DNA of 64,000 nucleotides from QHXQ01 sp036389375. Its GTDB lineage: Bacteria; Acidobacteriota; Blastocatellia; Pyrinomonadales; Pyrinomonadaceae. Under the pieces are notes generated by a model that did not search any database, was not told the DNA's origin, and was given only the letters and a program-made list of their open reading frames with translations. The number at the start of each line of letters is the position of its first letter. Positions within the stretch are counted from its first letter, which is position 1. Positions 35,007 to 43,933 of this stretch are shown piece after piece. The translations under genes and the position numbers were made by a program. The DNA is taken from the NCBI GenBank assembly GCA_036389375.1, contig DASVQA010000078.1, forward strand, positions 5,134-69,133. The letters run 5' to 3'.

Positions 35007-35975
35007 ATGCAAGGTGTTTGGTCAAACGTAAACGGATCAGCGCGGCGCAGCGTGCGCTTCGCGCTCTGCGCCGCGCATGGCGCGCGTCGCCTGCGCTGCC
35101 TGCGTAGCTGCGCGCTGTTCTTCGTCGGGCTGCTGCTGCCGGCTGTCGGCTGTCTGCTGCCGACCGTTCAGGCGCAATACGCGCAGCCGCCGGAGCGCGT
35201 GGATACGGGGAACACGCCCGCCGCCATCTTGCAGGACGTGCGGATCGAGCAGCGGCTCGGCGCGCAGTTGCCGCTCGACGCGTCGTTTCGAGACGAGACG
35301 GGCCGCATTGTCAAACTCGGCGATTATTTCGGCGCGCGCCCGGTCGTCTTTGCGCTCGTCTATTACAAATGCCCGATGCTGTGCAATCAGGTGCTGAGCG
35401 GCATGGTCGGCGGCTTGCGCAGCGTGTCGTTTACGCCCGGCAAGGAGTTTGACGTGGTCGTCGTCAGCTTCGACCCGCGCGAGGGGCCGGTTGACGCGGC
35501 GCAGAAGAAACGCATCGTCGTCGGCGATTATCACCGCCCTGAGACGGCCGCCGGTTGGCACTTCCTGACGGGCGACAAAGCGGCGATTGACAGTGTGGCG
35601 ACGGCCGCCGGTTTCCACTACGCCTTCGACGCGCGCACCAATCAGTTCGCGCACGCGAGCGCCATCATGCTCGCCACGCCGGCAGGGAAACTCTCGCACT
35701 ACTTCTACGGCATCGACCCTGAGCCGCGCGGGCTGCGGCTCGGTCTCGTCGAAGCTTCGGCCGGCAAGGTCGGCTCGCCGGTGGATCAATTGCTGCTCTA
35801 CTGTTACCACTACGACCCGACGACGGGGCGCTACGGCCCCGTCATCATGAATTTCATGCGGCTCGGCGGCCTCGTCACGGTGCTTGGCGTCGTGGCTCTG
35901 ATCCTCGGCTTGCGCCGCGCCAGAGGCTTGCGCCCGACGGCGGGCCCGGCCGCGGCAGGAGGGACGGCCCTTTAA
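35007..35975 (+). CDS. sco: SCO1/SenC-family copper chaperone
   Basis: 322 residues. An N-terminal signal/anchor region (hydrophobic core FFVGLLLPAVGCLLPT, about 38-53) precedes a thioredoxin-fold domain with the copper-binding CPMLC (C-x3-C) and the distal His in NQFAHASAI. A second hydrophobic helix near the C-terminus (about 290-310, LGGLVTVLGVVALILGL) would anchor the end in the membrane. It delivers copper to the CuA site of cytochrome oxidase subunit II, which is encoded immediately downstream (2 bases between). The N-terminal 30 residues are Arg-rich and a later start is possible. Its DNA there (CTGCTGCCGGCTGTCGGCTG) is repetitive. Confidence 0.9.
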   Translation: MQGVWSNVNGSARRSVRFALCAAHGARRLRCLRSCALFFVGLLLPAVGCLLPTVQAQYAQPPERVDTGNTPAAILQDVRIEQRLGAQLPLDASFRDETGRIVKLGDYFGARPVVFALVYYKCPMLCNQVLSGMVGGLRSVSFTPGKEFDVVVVSFDPREGPVDAAQKKRIVVGDYHRPETAAGWHFLTGDKAAIDSVATAAGFHYAFDARTNQFAHASAIMLATPAGKLSHYFYGIDPEPRGLRLGLVEASAGKVGSPVDQLLLYCYHYDPTTGRYGPVIMNFMRLGGLVTVLGVVALILGLRRARGLRPTAGPAAAGGTAL

Positions 35976-35977
35976 GC

Positions 35978-37105
35978 ATGCAGATTCCTTTACCCAAGAT
36001 CGATCTACCGCGACTCCCGTTCACGCCCGAACAGGCGTCGAGCACGGCGGGGCACGTTGACGCGCTCTACCTCTATCTGGTCGCAATCACGCTCTTTTTC
36101 TCCGTGCTCGTGGCGGGGCTTATCTTCTACTTCGCGGTCAAATACCGGCGGCGCACGCCCGACGAAATACCGCGCCCCATCGCCGGCTCGCTGCCGCTTG
36201 AGACGATGTGGACGGTCATTCCGCTCCTCATCGCCATGACGATCTTCGTCTGGGGCGCAAGCCTCTATTTCGCGCTCTACCGGCCGCCGCGCGACGCCGT
36301 CGAAATCTTCGTCGTCGGCAAACAGTGGATGTGGAAGTTTCAGCACACCGAGGGGCAGCGCGAGATCAACGAACTGCACGTGCCCGTCGGCGCAAAAGTT
36401 AAGCTGACGATGACGACCGAAGACGTGATCCACTCTTTGGCCGTGCCCGCTTTCCGGATCCGCTCAGACGTAGTACCGGGGCGCTACACCTACGTCTGGT
36501 TTCAGGCGACGAAGCCCGGCCGCTATTACCTCTTCTGCACAGAGTATTGCGGCACGAACCATTCGGGCATGGGCGGTTACGTCGTCGTGCAGGAGCAGAA
36601 AGAGTATCAGGCGTGGCTCGCGGGCGGCGCGAACGAATCACCCGCCGCACAGGGCGAGAAACTGTTCCAGAGTTTAGGCTGCGCGTCTTGTCACAAGATG
36701 GACGTGCAGGGGCGCGGGCCCATGCTCGCCGGTCTCTTTGGCAAGCCGCAGAAGATGGAGGACGGGCAGGAGGTCGTCGCCGACGAGGCTTACATCCGCG
36801 AGTCTATTCTCGACCCGCAGGCCAAGCGCGTGCTCGGCTTCGGCTCAGTCCAGATGCCCAGTTTTCGCGGGCAGGTGACGGAAGAACAACTGCTCGACCT
36901 GATCGCTTACATACGTTCGCTCTCCGCTCCGCCGGGCGCGGGCGGCGGCACGATCAATACGGCCGCGCCCGGCAACGGCAACACCAGCGGCATCGCGCCC
37001 GACACGCAGCGCATGAACCCGCTCAGCCCCACTGCACCGCGTGGGCCGCAAGGGGCGCAGAACACGAATACGAACACACAGGGCAGTAATCGGCCGCCGC
37101 AATAA
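35978..37105 (+). CDS. coxB: Cytochrome c oxidase subunit II with fused cytochrome c domain (caa3 type)
   Basis: 375 residues. Two N-terminal membrane helices (about 28-55 and 70-95) are followed by a cupredoxin CuA domain with H152, then C187-x3-C191-x3-H195-x2-M198, so all CuA ligands are present. A cytochrome c domain is fused at the C-terminus with C235-A-S-C238-H239 and a Met in VQMPSFRG. The last 60 residues are Asn/Thr/Pro-rich and probably disordered. Fusion of a heme c makes this a caa3-type enzyme able to accept electrons directly from ActE. It is placed directly after sco. Confidence 0.95.
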   Translation: MQIPLPKIDLPRLPFTPEQASSTAGHVDALYLYLVAITLFFSVLVAGLIFYFAVKYRRRTPDEIPRPIAGSLPLETMWTVIPLLIAMTIFVWGASLYFALYRPPRDAVEIFVVGKQWMWKFQHTEGQREINELHVPVGAKVKLTMTTEDVIHSLAVPAFRIRSDVVPGRYTYVWFQATKPGRYYLFCTEYCGTNHSGMGGYVVVQEQKEYQAWLAGGANESPAAQGEKLFQSLGCASCHKMDVQGRGPMLAGLFGKPQKMEDGQEVVADEAYIRESILDPQAKRVLGFGSVQMPSFRGQVTEEQLLDLIAYIRSLSAPPGAGGGTINTAAPGNGNTSGIAPDTQRMNPLSPTAPRGPQGAQNTNTNTQGSNRPPQ

Positions 37106-37154
37106 CATGCAGGTTGCGAAGCGATGGCCACGCCAGTCATACAACTGAGGCATT

Positions 37155-38903
37155 ATGAGCGCAGCAGACACACCCGTTAACCCAATGAACCCGGCCGCGC
37201 CGGCCGCGCCACCGCGCGCCGACGCGCCCGAATGGCGCACGCGCTTTGCGCACACGAACTATCTAAACGCGGAGTACGGGATCAAGTCGTGGTTGTTGAC
37301 CAAGGATCACAAGCGCATCGCGCTCCTCTACTTGATCTCGATCACGATCTTCTTCGCGCTCGGCGGCGCTTACGCCATCGCCATCCGGCTAGAGTTGCTC
37401 ACGCCGGCCGGCGACCTCGTGCAGCCGCACACCTACAACAAGCTGTTTACGCAGCACGGGATTTTGATGGTCTTCTTCTTTCTGATCCCGTCAATTCCGG
37501 CCGTGCTCGGCAACTTTCTCGTCCCGCTCATGATCGGCGCGAAGGATTTGGCCTTCCCCCGCATCAACCTGCTCAGTTGGTACATCTATCTCGTGGGCGG
37601 CATCTTCACCATCTGGGCGCTCCTAAACGGCGGCATCGACACGGGCTGGACGTTCTACGTGCCCTACAGCACCACGTTCTCGAATACTTATGTCGTCGCG
37701 GTCGGGCTCGGCATCTTCATCACCGGCTTCTCGTCCATTCTGACGGGGCTGAATTTCATCGTCACCATTCACACGATGCGCGCGCCCGGCATGACCTGGT
37801 TTCGCCTGCCGCTCTTTATCTGGTCACACTACGCGACGAGCCTGATCATGATCCTCGGCACGCCCGTCATTGCCATCACCATCTTGCTCGTAGCCTTAGA
37901 GCGCGTCGCCCACATCGGCATCTTCGACCCGCGCCTCGGCGGCGACCCCGTCCTCTTTCAACACTTCTTCTGGTTTTATTCGCACCCGGCCGTCTACATC
38001 ATGGTCTTGCCGGGCATGGGCGTCATCAGCGAGGTCGTCTCGACCTTTTCGCGTAAGAACATCTTCGGCTACTCGTTCGTCGCTTTTTCAAGCCTTGCCA
38101 TCGCCGTCTTTGGCTTTCTCGTCTGGGGACATCACCTGTTCACGTCGAGCCAGTCGGTTTACGCCGGCATGATCTTCTCACTCATCAGCTTCGCCGTCGC
38201 CATTCCCTCGGCGGTGAAGGTCTTCAACTGGACGGCGACGCTCTACCGAGGCTCGATCTCTTACGACACGCCGATGCTTTACGCGCTCTCGTTCATCGGC
38301 CTATTCACCATCGGCGGGCTGACAGGTCTCTTCTTGGCCGCGCTTGGCATGGACGTACACCTGACAGACACCTACTTTATCGTCGCGCACTTCCACTACA
38401 TCATGGTCGGCGGCACGCTCTCGGCCTACATGGCGGGCCTGCACATGTGGTGGCCGAAGATCACGGGGCGCATGTACCCGGAAGGCTGGGGCCGGTTTGC
38501 GGCGCTCGTCCTCTTCGTCGGCTTCAACCTGACGTTCTTCCCGCAGTTCCTGCTCGGCTACATGGGCATGCCGCGCCGCTACCATGCTTACGCGCCCGAT
38601 CCCCTGTGGCAGGTCTTAAACGTGATGAGCACGGCGGGCGCGTCTATTCTCGGCTTCGGGCTGCTGATTCCGGCCGTCTATTTCATCTGGTCGATGCGCT
38701 ACGGCAAGTTTGCGCCGCCGAATCCGTGGCCGGCCACGGGGCTTGAATGGCGCACGCTCTCGCCGCCGCCGACCGAGAACTTCGCGCGCACGCCGGTCGT
38801 CACGTGGGAGGCTTACGAGTACCGGCCCGTCGAGGAGATGGAAGTGATCGGCGCGGGCGACGCAGAGGGCGTGCAGCCCGTCGGCGGCACGATCAGCAGA
38901 TAA
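37155..38903 (+). CDS. coxA: Cytochrome c oxidase subunit I, A2-type
   Basis: 582 residues, twelve membrane helices. Heme and copper ligands are visible in order: the first low-spin heme His in FTQHGILMVFF, the CuB His with cross-linked Tyr region in WFYSHPAVYIMV (H277), the CuB His pair in WGHHLFTS, and both heme His in VAHFHYIMVGG. In helix VI the usual glutamate of HPEVY is replaced by Ala (HPAVY, A279) and is preceded by Tyr275-Ser276; this YSHPxV form defines the A2 branch of heme-copper oxidases, as in Rhodothermus marinus caa3. It reduces oxygen to water and pumps protons. It follows coxB by 49 bases. Confidence 0.95.
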   Translation: MSAADTPVNPMNPAAPAAPPRADAPEWRTRFAHTNYLNAEYGIKSWLLTKDHKRIALLYLISITIFFALGGAYAIAIRLELLTPAGDLVQPHTYNKLFTQHGILMVFFFLIPSIPAVLGNFLVPLMIGAKDLAFPRINLLSWYIYLVGGIFTIWALLNGGIDTGWTFYVPYSTTFSNTYVVAVGLGIFITGFSSILTGLNFIVTIHTMRAPGMTWFRLPLFIWSHYATSLIMILGTPVIAITILLVALERVAHIGIFDPRLGGDPVLFQHFFWFYSHPAVYIMVLPGMGVISEVVSTFSRKNIFGYSFVAFSSLAIAVFGFLVWGHHLFTSSQSVYAGMIFSLISFAVAIPSAVKVFNWTATLYRGSISYDTPMLYALSFIGLFTIGGLTGLFLAALGMDVHLTDTYFIVAHFHYIMVGGTLSAYMAGLHMWWPKITGRMYPEGWGRFAALVLFVGFNLTFFPQFLLGYMGMPRRYHAYAPDPLWQVLNVMSTAGASILGFGLLIPAVYFIWSMRYGKFAPPNPWPATGLEWRTLSPPPTENFARTPVVTWEAYEYRPVEEMEVIGAGDAEGVQPVGGTISR

Positions 38904-38918
38904 GGAGACAAAAGGGGT

Positions 38919-39629
<711 letters not shown>

Positions 39630-39651
39630 GTGACCGGCTCGCGGAGGAGTC

Positions 39652-39957
39652 ATGTCGGAACACATCGTCTCAAGGCGACTCTACTTTCTCATCTTCGGCG
39701 CGCTGATGGTGCTGACGGCGATCACCGTCTATGCCGCCAACATCAATCTCGGCTCGGAGAAACTGAACACCGTCGTCGCGCTGACCATCGCCGTCGTCAA
39801 GGCGACGCTCGTCATCCTCTTCTTCATGCACGTGCGCTACAGCCCGCGCCTGACGTGGGTGGTCATCGCCAGCGGCTTCCTCTGGCTGGCCATCATGATC
39901 GTGCTGACGCTGAGCGATTACCTGACGCGCACACGCACGGCCCTGCCCGGTCGTTGA
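39652..39957 (+). CDS. coxD: Cytochrome c oxidase subunit IV
   Basis: 101 residues with three hydrophobic helices (about 10-30, 36-62, 68-90). The middle helix contains VVKATLVILFFMHVRYSPRL, which is the hallmark of the bacterial COX4/CtaF-like small subunit. It is the last gene of the respiratory operon; GGAGGA lies just before the ATG, and a strong intrinsic terminator follows at 39998-40035. Confidence 0.92.
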   Translation: MSEHIVSRRLYFLIFGALMVLTAITVYAANINLGSEKLNTVVALTIAVVKATLVILFFMHVRYSPRLTWVVIASGFLWLAIMIVLTLSDYLTRTRTALPGR

Positions 39958-39997
39958 CCGCCCGCGCTTAAGATCAGTCAACCCGCACGCCCTCGCG

Positions 39998-40035
39998 CGC
40001 CCGGTCGCAACCCTTTGCGCCGGGCGTCGTTTTTT
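39998..40035 (+). terminator. Intrinsic terminator of the respiratory operon
   Basis: The stem CGCCCGG-t-CGCA (39998-40009) pairs with TGCGCCGGGCG (40016-40026), with one bulged T, then TCG and six T residues (40030-40035). It is the cleanest Rho-independent terminator in the window and ends the 13.6-kb act-cox operon. Confidence 0.85.
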
Positions 40036-40222
40036 GAACCTGCCGGTCGCGCCGAGCGTTTACCGAAGAGAAATAAGCATGCGCGGGTTCGTTTGCGCGT
40101 CAGAAAGCGCGCCGGGGCGCGCTCTGTGTTGTGCGGCGCGCGCGGGCGCGGCTACAATCGGGCGCGAACGTTGCCAACCGGGGCGCTCTTCAGTTGAGAC
40201 ATTTCCGAACGGCGGTGACTTT

Positions 40223-41428
40223 ATGACGGAGCGATGTAAACAGTGCGGCGCGGAGCTATTCGCGGGGCAGCAGTTCTGCCGCCAGTGCGGCGCGCGCACG
40301 GGGCTGCTCTCGCACGACGACGCGGCCACGCAAATTCTGCCCGGCGGCCAGCCGCCCCGCCCCACCTCTGCTGCGCCCACCCCCACCGCCACGCTCGGCA
40401 ACGAGCGCGCGACCGACCCAAACTTTGCGGCCTACGCGACCGCCAACTATGCGGGTGCGCCGCCGCAACCCGTCAGCGAGCGCGCCCCTTCATTGCCGGC
40501 CGGCGGGCAGCCTGCGCCGCGTCGGCGCGGCGTCTCGTTCGGTTGGGTGCTGCTCGCCCTGCTCATCTGCTGCATCGGCGGCGCAGTCATGGGCGGTTAT
40601 TACATCTACACGGAGAGCGTCAAACCGCTCGTGCGCGAGATTAAGGTCGCAGTACCGAAAGCGCCGGCCGCGCCGCGCATCCCGCAGCCGCCGGCCCCAC
40701 CCGCCGATGCAGATGCCGATGTACTCGACGAGGACGACGCCGACGTGAGCGACAACAAGACCGTCATCACCAAGACGTTTCCGCTCGCGCCCGACGAAGG
40801 CGAGTTCGCCGTGACGAACCTGAACGGCAACATCACCGTCGAAGGTTGGGACGAAGCGCAGGCGGAAGTGACCGTGACGAAGCGCGGCGGCACGCCCGAC
40901 GAACGCGAAGCGACCGAGATCAAGCTTGAGCGCAACGACAACCACTTGGCCCTGCACACACAGCCGGGCGGAGCGGGCGACGGCCGAGAGGTCAGTTACG
41001 AGGTGAAACTCCCGCGTCGCTTGCAGCACCTCAGTCTCAGCACGATGAACGGCAACGTGACGCTCACGGGGCTGCACGCGGGCGTCGAAATCTCCACGCA
41101 GAATGGCAACGTCAAACTGGAAGACGTGGGCGGCGCGGTCGCCACGAAGACCGTCCACGGCAACACTAAGATTGTGCTGCCCACCGAGGGGCGCGACGCG
41201 GCACAGGTCTATAACGCGGTCAACGGCAACATCGAGGTGCAACTCACAGGCGACACGAACGCCGATCTGAAAGCCGAATCGACCACCGGCGCAATCGAAG
41301 CCGACGAGGCGCTCGGTCTCAACGTCGTCAAACAGATCGTCGGGCAACGCGCCGCCGGTCGCATCGGTCAGGGCGGCGCGGCCATCGTCATCAAGACCCT
41401 GAGCGGCAACATCAAGATTAAGAAGTAG
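40223..41428 (+). CDS. Zinc-ribbon membrane protein with DUF4097-like beta-helix domain
   Basis: 401 residues. Residues 4-24 form a double-CxxC zinc ribbon (CKQCGAELFAGQQFCRQCG). A Pro/Thr-rich linker leads to one membrane span (about 110-132, GWVLLALLICCIGGAVMGGYY). The outer part (about 185-401) is built from repeated short strands with the pattern LSTMNGNVTL, ISTQNGNVKL and IKTLSGNIKI, characteristic of the DUF4097/DUF4098 right-handed beta-helix adhesin-like family. The upstream in-frame extension (63 codons) lacks a convincing ribosome site, so the ATG at 40223 is preferred. Likely an inner-membrane sensor or scaffold whose zinc ribbon faces the cytoplasm; function unknown. A long hairpin follows. 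Confidence 0.82.
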   Translation: MTERCKQCGAELFAGQQFCRQCGARTGLLSHDDAATQILPGGQPPRPTSAAPTPTATLGNERATDPNFAAYATANYAGAPPQPVSERAPSLPAGGQPAPRRRGVSFGWVLLALLICCIGGAVMGGYYIYTESVKPLVREIKVAVPKAPAAPRIPQPPAPPADADADVLDEDDADVSDNKTVITKTFPLAPDEGEFAVTNLNGNITVEGWDEAQAEVTVTKRGGTPDEREATEIKLERNDNHLALHTQPGGAGDGREVSYEVKLPRRLQHLSLSTMNGNVTLTGLHAGVEISTQNGNVKLEDVGGAVATKTVHGNTKIVLPTEGRDAAQVYNAVNGNIEVQLTGDTNADLKAESTTGAIEADEALGLNVVKQIVGQRAAGRIGQGGAAIVIKTLSGNIKIKK

Positions 41429-41830
41429 CCGGTTAGGCAGCAGGCAGTTGCCACAGAGGTCGCCGGTCGCAGTTGCCGCGCAAAGCGTTTGCGTGAACTG
41501 TAACCGGCGACCTTTATCTTGCCCCTTTCCGCCATACGGTTGGCTGCCCAACTTTTCAACCTTGTGGCGTCTTTGCTGCGGCGCGCAGGATTGCCACAGT
41601 CGGCGCGTGCCGTGCGGCGCGGAAAGGCTTGATTTCTCGGCCGCCATGATGCCCCTGCGTGCTGGCACAAGCTTTGCCGCCATGCATGCGTGCGTAGGTG
41701 AAAAGCGGGAGGGCGTAAACGTCCGACCTCGCGCCGGGCGCGCATGGCCCTCCCGCTCAGCAAAGTAGTTTTATCAACTCAAAGCGGCCAAAAATTGGGC
41801 CGCGCCGATTGGGCAAAGGAGAATCCCACA
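41429..41830 (+). other. Spacer with two hairpins before the His/Lys-rich peptide gene
   Basis: 402 bases without a convincing gene. It holds the long hairpin at 41457-41523, repeat-like text GGCAGCAGGCAGTTGCC near 41437, and a second hairpin with an 11-bp perfect stem AGCGGGAGGGC/GCCCTCCCGCT (41704-41714 with 41747-41757) around a 32-base loop. The ribosome site of the next gene (AAGGAGA) is at about 41816-41822. A small structured RNA between the hairpins is possible but unsupported by other evidence. Confidence 0.45.
41457..41523 (+). terminator. Long extended hairpin after the zinc-ribbon gene
   Basis: AGGTCGCCGGT (41457-41467) pairs perfectly with ACCGGCGACCT (41513-41523). Inside it a second imperfect stem (CAGTTGCCGCGCAAA with TTTGCGTGAACTG) prolongs the fold. 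A TTATCTT run follows. Probable terminator, or part of a structured RNA. Confidence 0.6.
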
Positions 41831-42046
41831 GTGAGAAAGACAAGCAGCTTGCTTCTGGCGCTCGTGTTCGTGCTTAGTCTGGGCAGTTTCGCGTTCGCGC
41901 AGAACTCCAACACCGGCACCACCACGACGACGACCTCCACGACCGGCAGGATGAAGCATCACCGGAAACATAAAAAACATCATCGCCGCCATCGCATGCA
42001 CAAGTCCGGCGGCGGCAGCACGGCAAACGGCAACAGCAACACTTAG
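41831..42046 (+). CDS. Small secreted His/Lys/Arg-rich peptide
   Basis: 71 residues, starting at GTG with AAGGAGA about 9 bases upstream; the ATG-started frame 29 codons earlier runs through the upstream hairpin and has no ribosome site. Residues 1-24 form a clear signal peptide (core SLLLALVFVLSLGSFAFA, cleavage at FAQ). The mature part of about 47 residues is a Thr-rich linker, then a dense basic block HHRKHKKHHRRHRMHK with eight His, then Gly/Ser/Asn. It could bind metal, phosphate or nucleic acid outside the cytoplasm; no family is recognised. Confidence 0.72.
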   Translation: MRKTSSLLLALVFVLSLGSFAFAQNSNTGTTTTTTSTTGRMKHHRKHKKHHRRHRMHKSGGGSTANGNSNT

Positions 42047-42314
42047 TCGCCGCCAGCAGCACGACCGGACGCGCCGGCCCGTCGGCGCAAGCACCAGAGA
42101 GGGTGGGGCCAAACGAAGAGGCGGCTCCGCCCTTCTCCGCTTTAGCCCAACCGCGCGCCAAGCCCGCCCGCAACCCTTGCCTTCCGCGCCCGCCCGCCGT
42201 GCGTTATGCTTGCAGCAAAGGGCTTGAGAGGTTTGGACTGAGCGATGAAAACAGGGCAGCGCGCTTGAACAGTTCCGCTTCAGCCCGCAGCCCACAGCCC
42301 TCGGCCCTATTCTT

Positions 42315-43901
42315 ATGCGGCCACTAAAGCTGCACACGAAGACGACGCTCTTGGCCTCGGCGATCACGGTCGCGGTGCTGGCGGTGGCGCTCGCCTACAC
42401 GACGGCGCGCGTCGCCGAGATCGTGCGCGAAGAACAGAAGGCGCGGGCCGAACTTCAGGCGCTCAACTTCGCCGAACAGATCAGTGCCATGCCCACACCG
42501 CGCGACCCGCAGGCGCTCGCACAAGCCGCGACGCTCGTGCGCGGTGCGCGCCCCGACGTGGTGGCCGTGCGCGTCTGGGAGCGCGTGGGCGGCGTCTATA
42601 TGGCGACGGCGGCGGCGGGCGACGCGGGCGCAGCCGAAATCTCCGACGATACGAAGGCGGCGCTCAGAAGCGGTTGGCCGTCGCGCGCCACGAGTGCCCG
42701 CCCCGTCGGCGCAAACGCTTCGCTCTATCGCGTCTTCGTGCCGATCAAAGAGGGCGAGCGTTTTAGCGGCGCGGTCGAACTGGTCGAACAACTCGAAGAC
42801 GCGCCGACCATCGCGCGCAGTTACGAGCGCACAGCCGCCTTGATGGCGCTCATCGCGGTCGTGCTGATCACGCTCGGCACGTATCTGCTCTTTCGGCAGA
42901 TCGTTTATCGCCCGGTCGAACGGCTGCTGGCCGCGATGGCCCGCGCCGAAGGCGGCGACCTCTCGGCGCAAGCGCCTGCGCGCGCGCCCGACGAACTAGG
43001 GCTGCTCTCGCGCAACTTCAACCGCATGATCGGCCGCCTGCGCGCCATGACCGACGAGCGCGAGGCGCAGCGCCGCGTCCTGCAAGAGCGCGTCCACGAA
43101 GCGACGGCCGAGTTGCAACAGCAGAACGAACAACTCGAAGAGACCAACCGCGAGCTATGGCGCACGACGCGGCGGCTGACCGAGTTGGAACGACTCGCCG
43201 CCGCCGGGCAGACGGCCGCGCAGTTTGCCCACGAGGTCGGCACGCCGCTCAACCTGATCAGCGGCCACGTGCAACTCCTCAGCGCGCAACTCGGCGCGGA
43301 CGAGCGCGCCGCCACGCGCCTCAGCACCATCAGCGCACAGATCGAGCGCATCGAGCGCATCGTCCGGCAGATGCTCGACCGCACGCGCCCCGCCGCCGTC
43401 GCACCCACGCCGCTCGATCTGAACGCGCTGCTGGTACGCATCTTCGACACGGTTGCCCCTGCGCTCGACGCACGCCAAGTCCGTTTGCACACGGCGCTCG
43501 CGGACGGGCTGCCGTTGGTTGCGGGCGATGCTGATCGCTTGCAGCAGGTCTTCATCAATCTCTTCAATAACGCGCTCGATGCGATGCCGACGGGCGGCGA
43601 GTTGCACGTCCGCACGGCGAGCAGCCCCGCGCAGGTCTTGGTCGAGTTTGCCGACACGGGCTGCGGCATGACGGAGGATGTGCGCGCGCACATCTTCGAC
43701 CCGCTTTACACGACGAAGGAGCAAGGGCGCGGCACAGGCTTGGGCCTCGTCGTCGTCCGACAGGTCATGCGCGAACACGGCGGCGAGATCGAGGTTGAGA
43801 GCGAACGCGGGCGCGGCGCAACTTTCCGCCTGCGTTTCCCCGGCGCGCAGGCATTTGCGGCGCACGCGCCAGCAGAGCAGACGACGGTGGCGCGCGTTTA
43901 G
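42315..43901 (+). CDS. NtrB-like sensor histidine kinase
   Basis: 528 residues. A membrane helix (about 9-30), an extracytoplasmic sensor region of about 145 residues, and a second membrane helix (about 176-197) are followed by HAMP (about 198-250), a coiled coil rich in Gln/Glu (about 255-290) and the kinase core. Phosphoacceptor H306 lies in QFAHEVGTPLN. The ATPase domain has N-box NLFNNALDAM, G1 DTGCGM, F-box FDPLYTTK and G2 GRGTGLGL. The short H-box with VGTPLN and the adjacent sigma-54-type response regulator 32 bases downstream make this an NtrB/NtrC-style pair. The signal is unknown. The ribosome site is weak. Confidence 0.92.
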   Translation: MRPLKLHTKTTLLASAITVAVLAVALAYTTARVAEIVREEQKARAELQALNFAEQISAMPTPRDPQALAQAATLVRGARPDVVAVRVWERVGGVYMATAAAGDAGAAEISDDTKAALRSGWPSRATSARPVGANASLYRVFVPIKEGERFSGAVELVEQLEDAPTIARSYERTAALMALIAVVLITLGTYLLFRQIVYRPVERLLAAMARAEGGDLSAQAPARAPDELGLLSRNFNRMIGRLRAMTDEREAQRRVLQERVHEATAELQQQNEQLEETNRELWRTTRRLTELERLAAAGQTAAQFAHEVGTPLNLISGHVQLLSAQLGADERAATRLSTISAQIERIERIVRQMLDRTRPAAVAPTPLDLNALLVRIFDTVAPALDARQVRLHTALADGLPLVAGDADRLQQVFINLFNNALDAMPTGGELHVRTASSPAQVLVEFADTGCGMTEDVRAHIFDPLYTTKEQGRGTGLGLVVVRQVMREHGGEIEVESERGRGATFRLRFPGAQAFAAHAPAEQTTVARV

Positions 43902-43933
43902 GCTGCCCGCGCACGACGGTTGGTATTGAGCAA

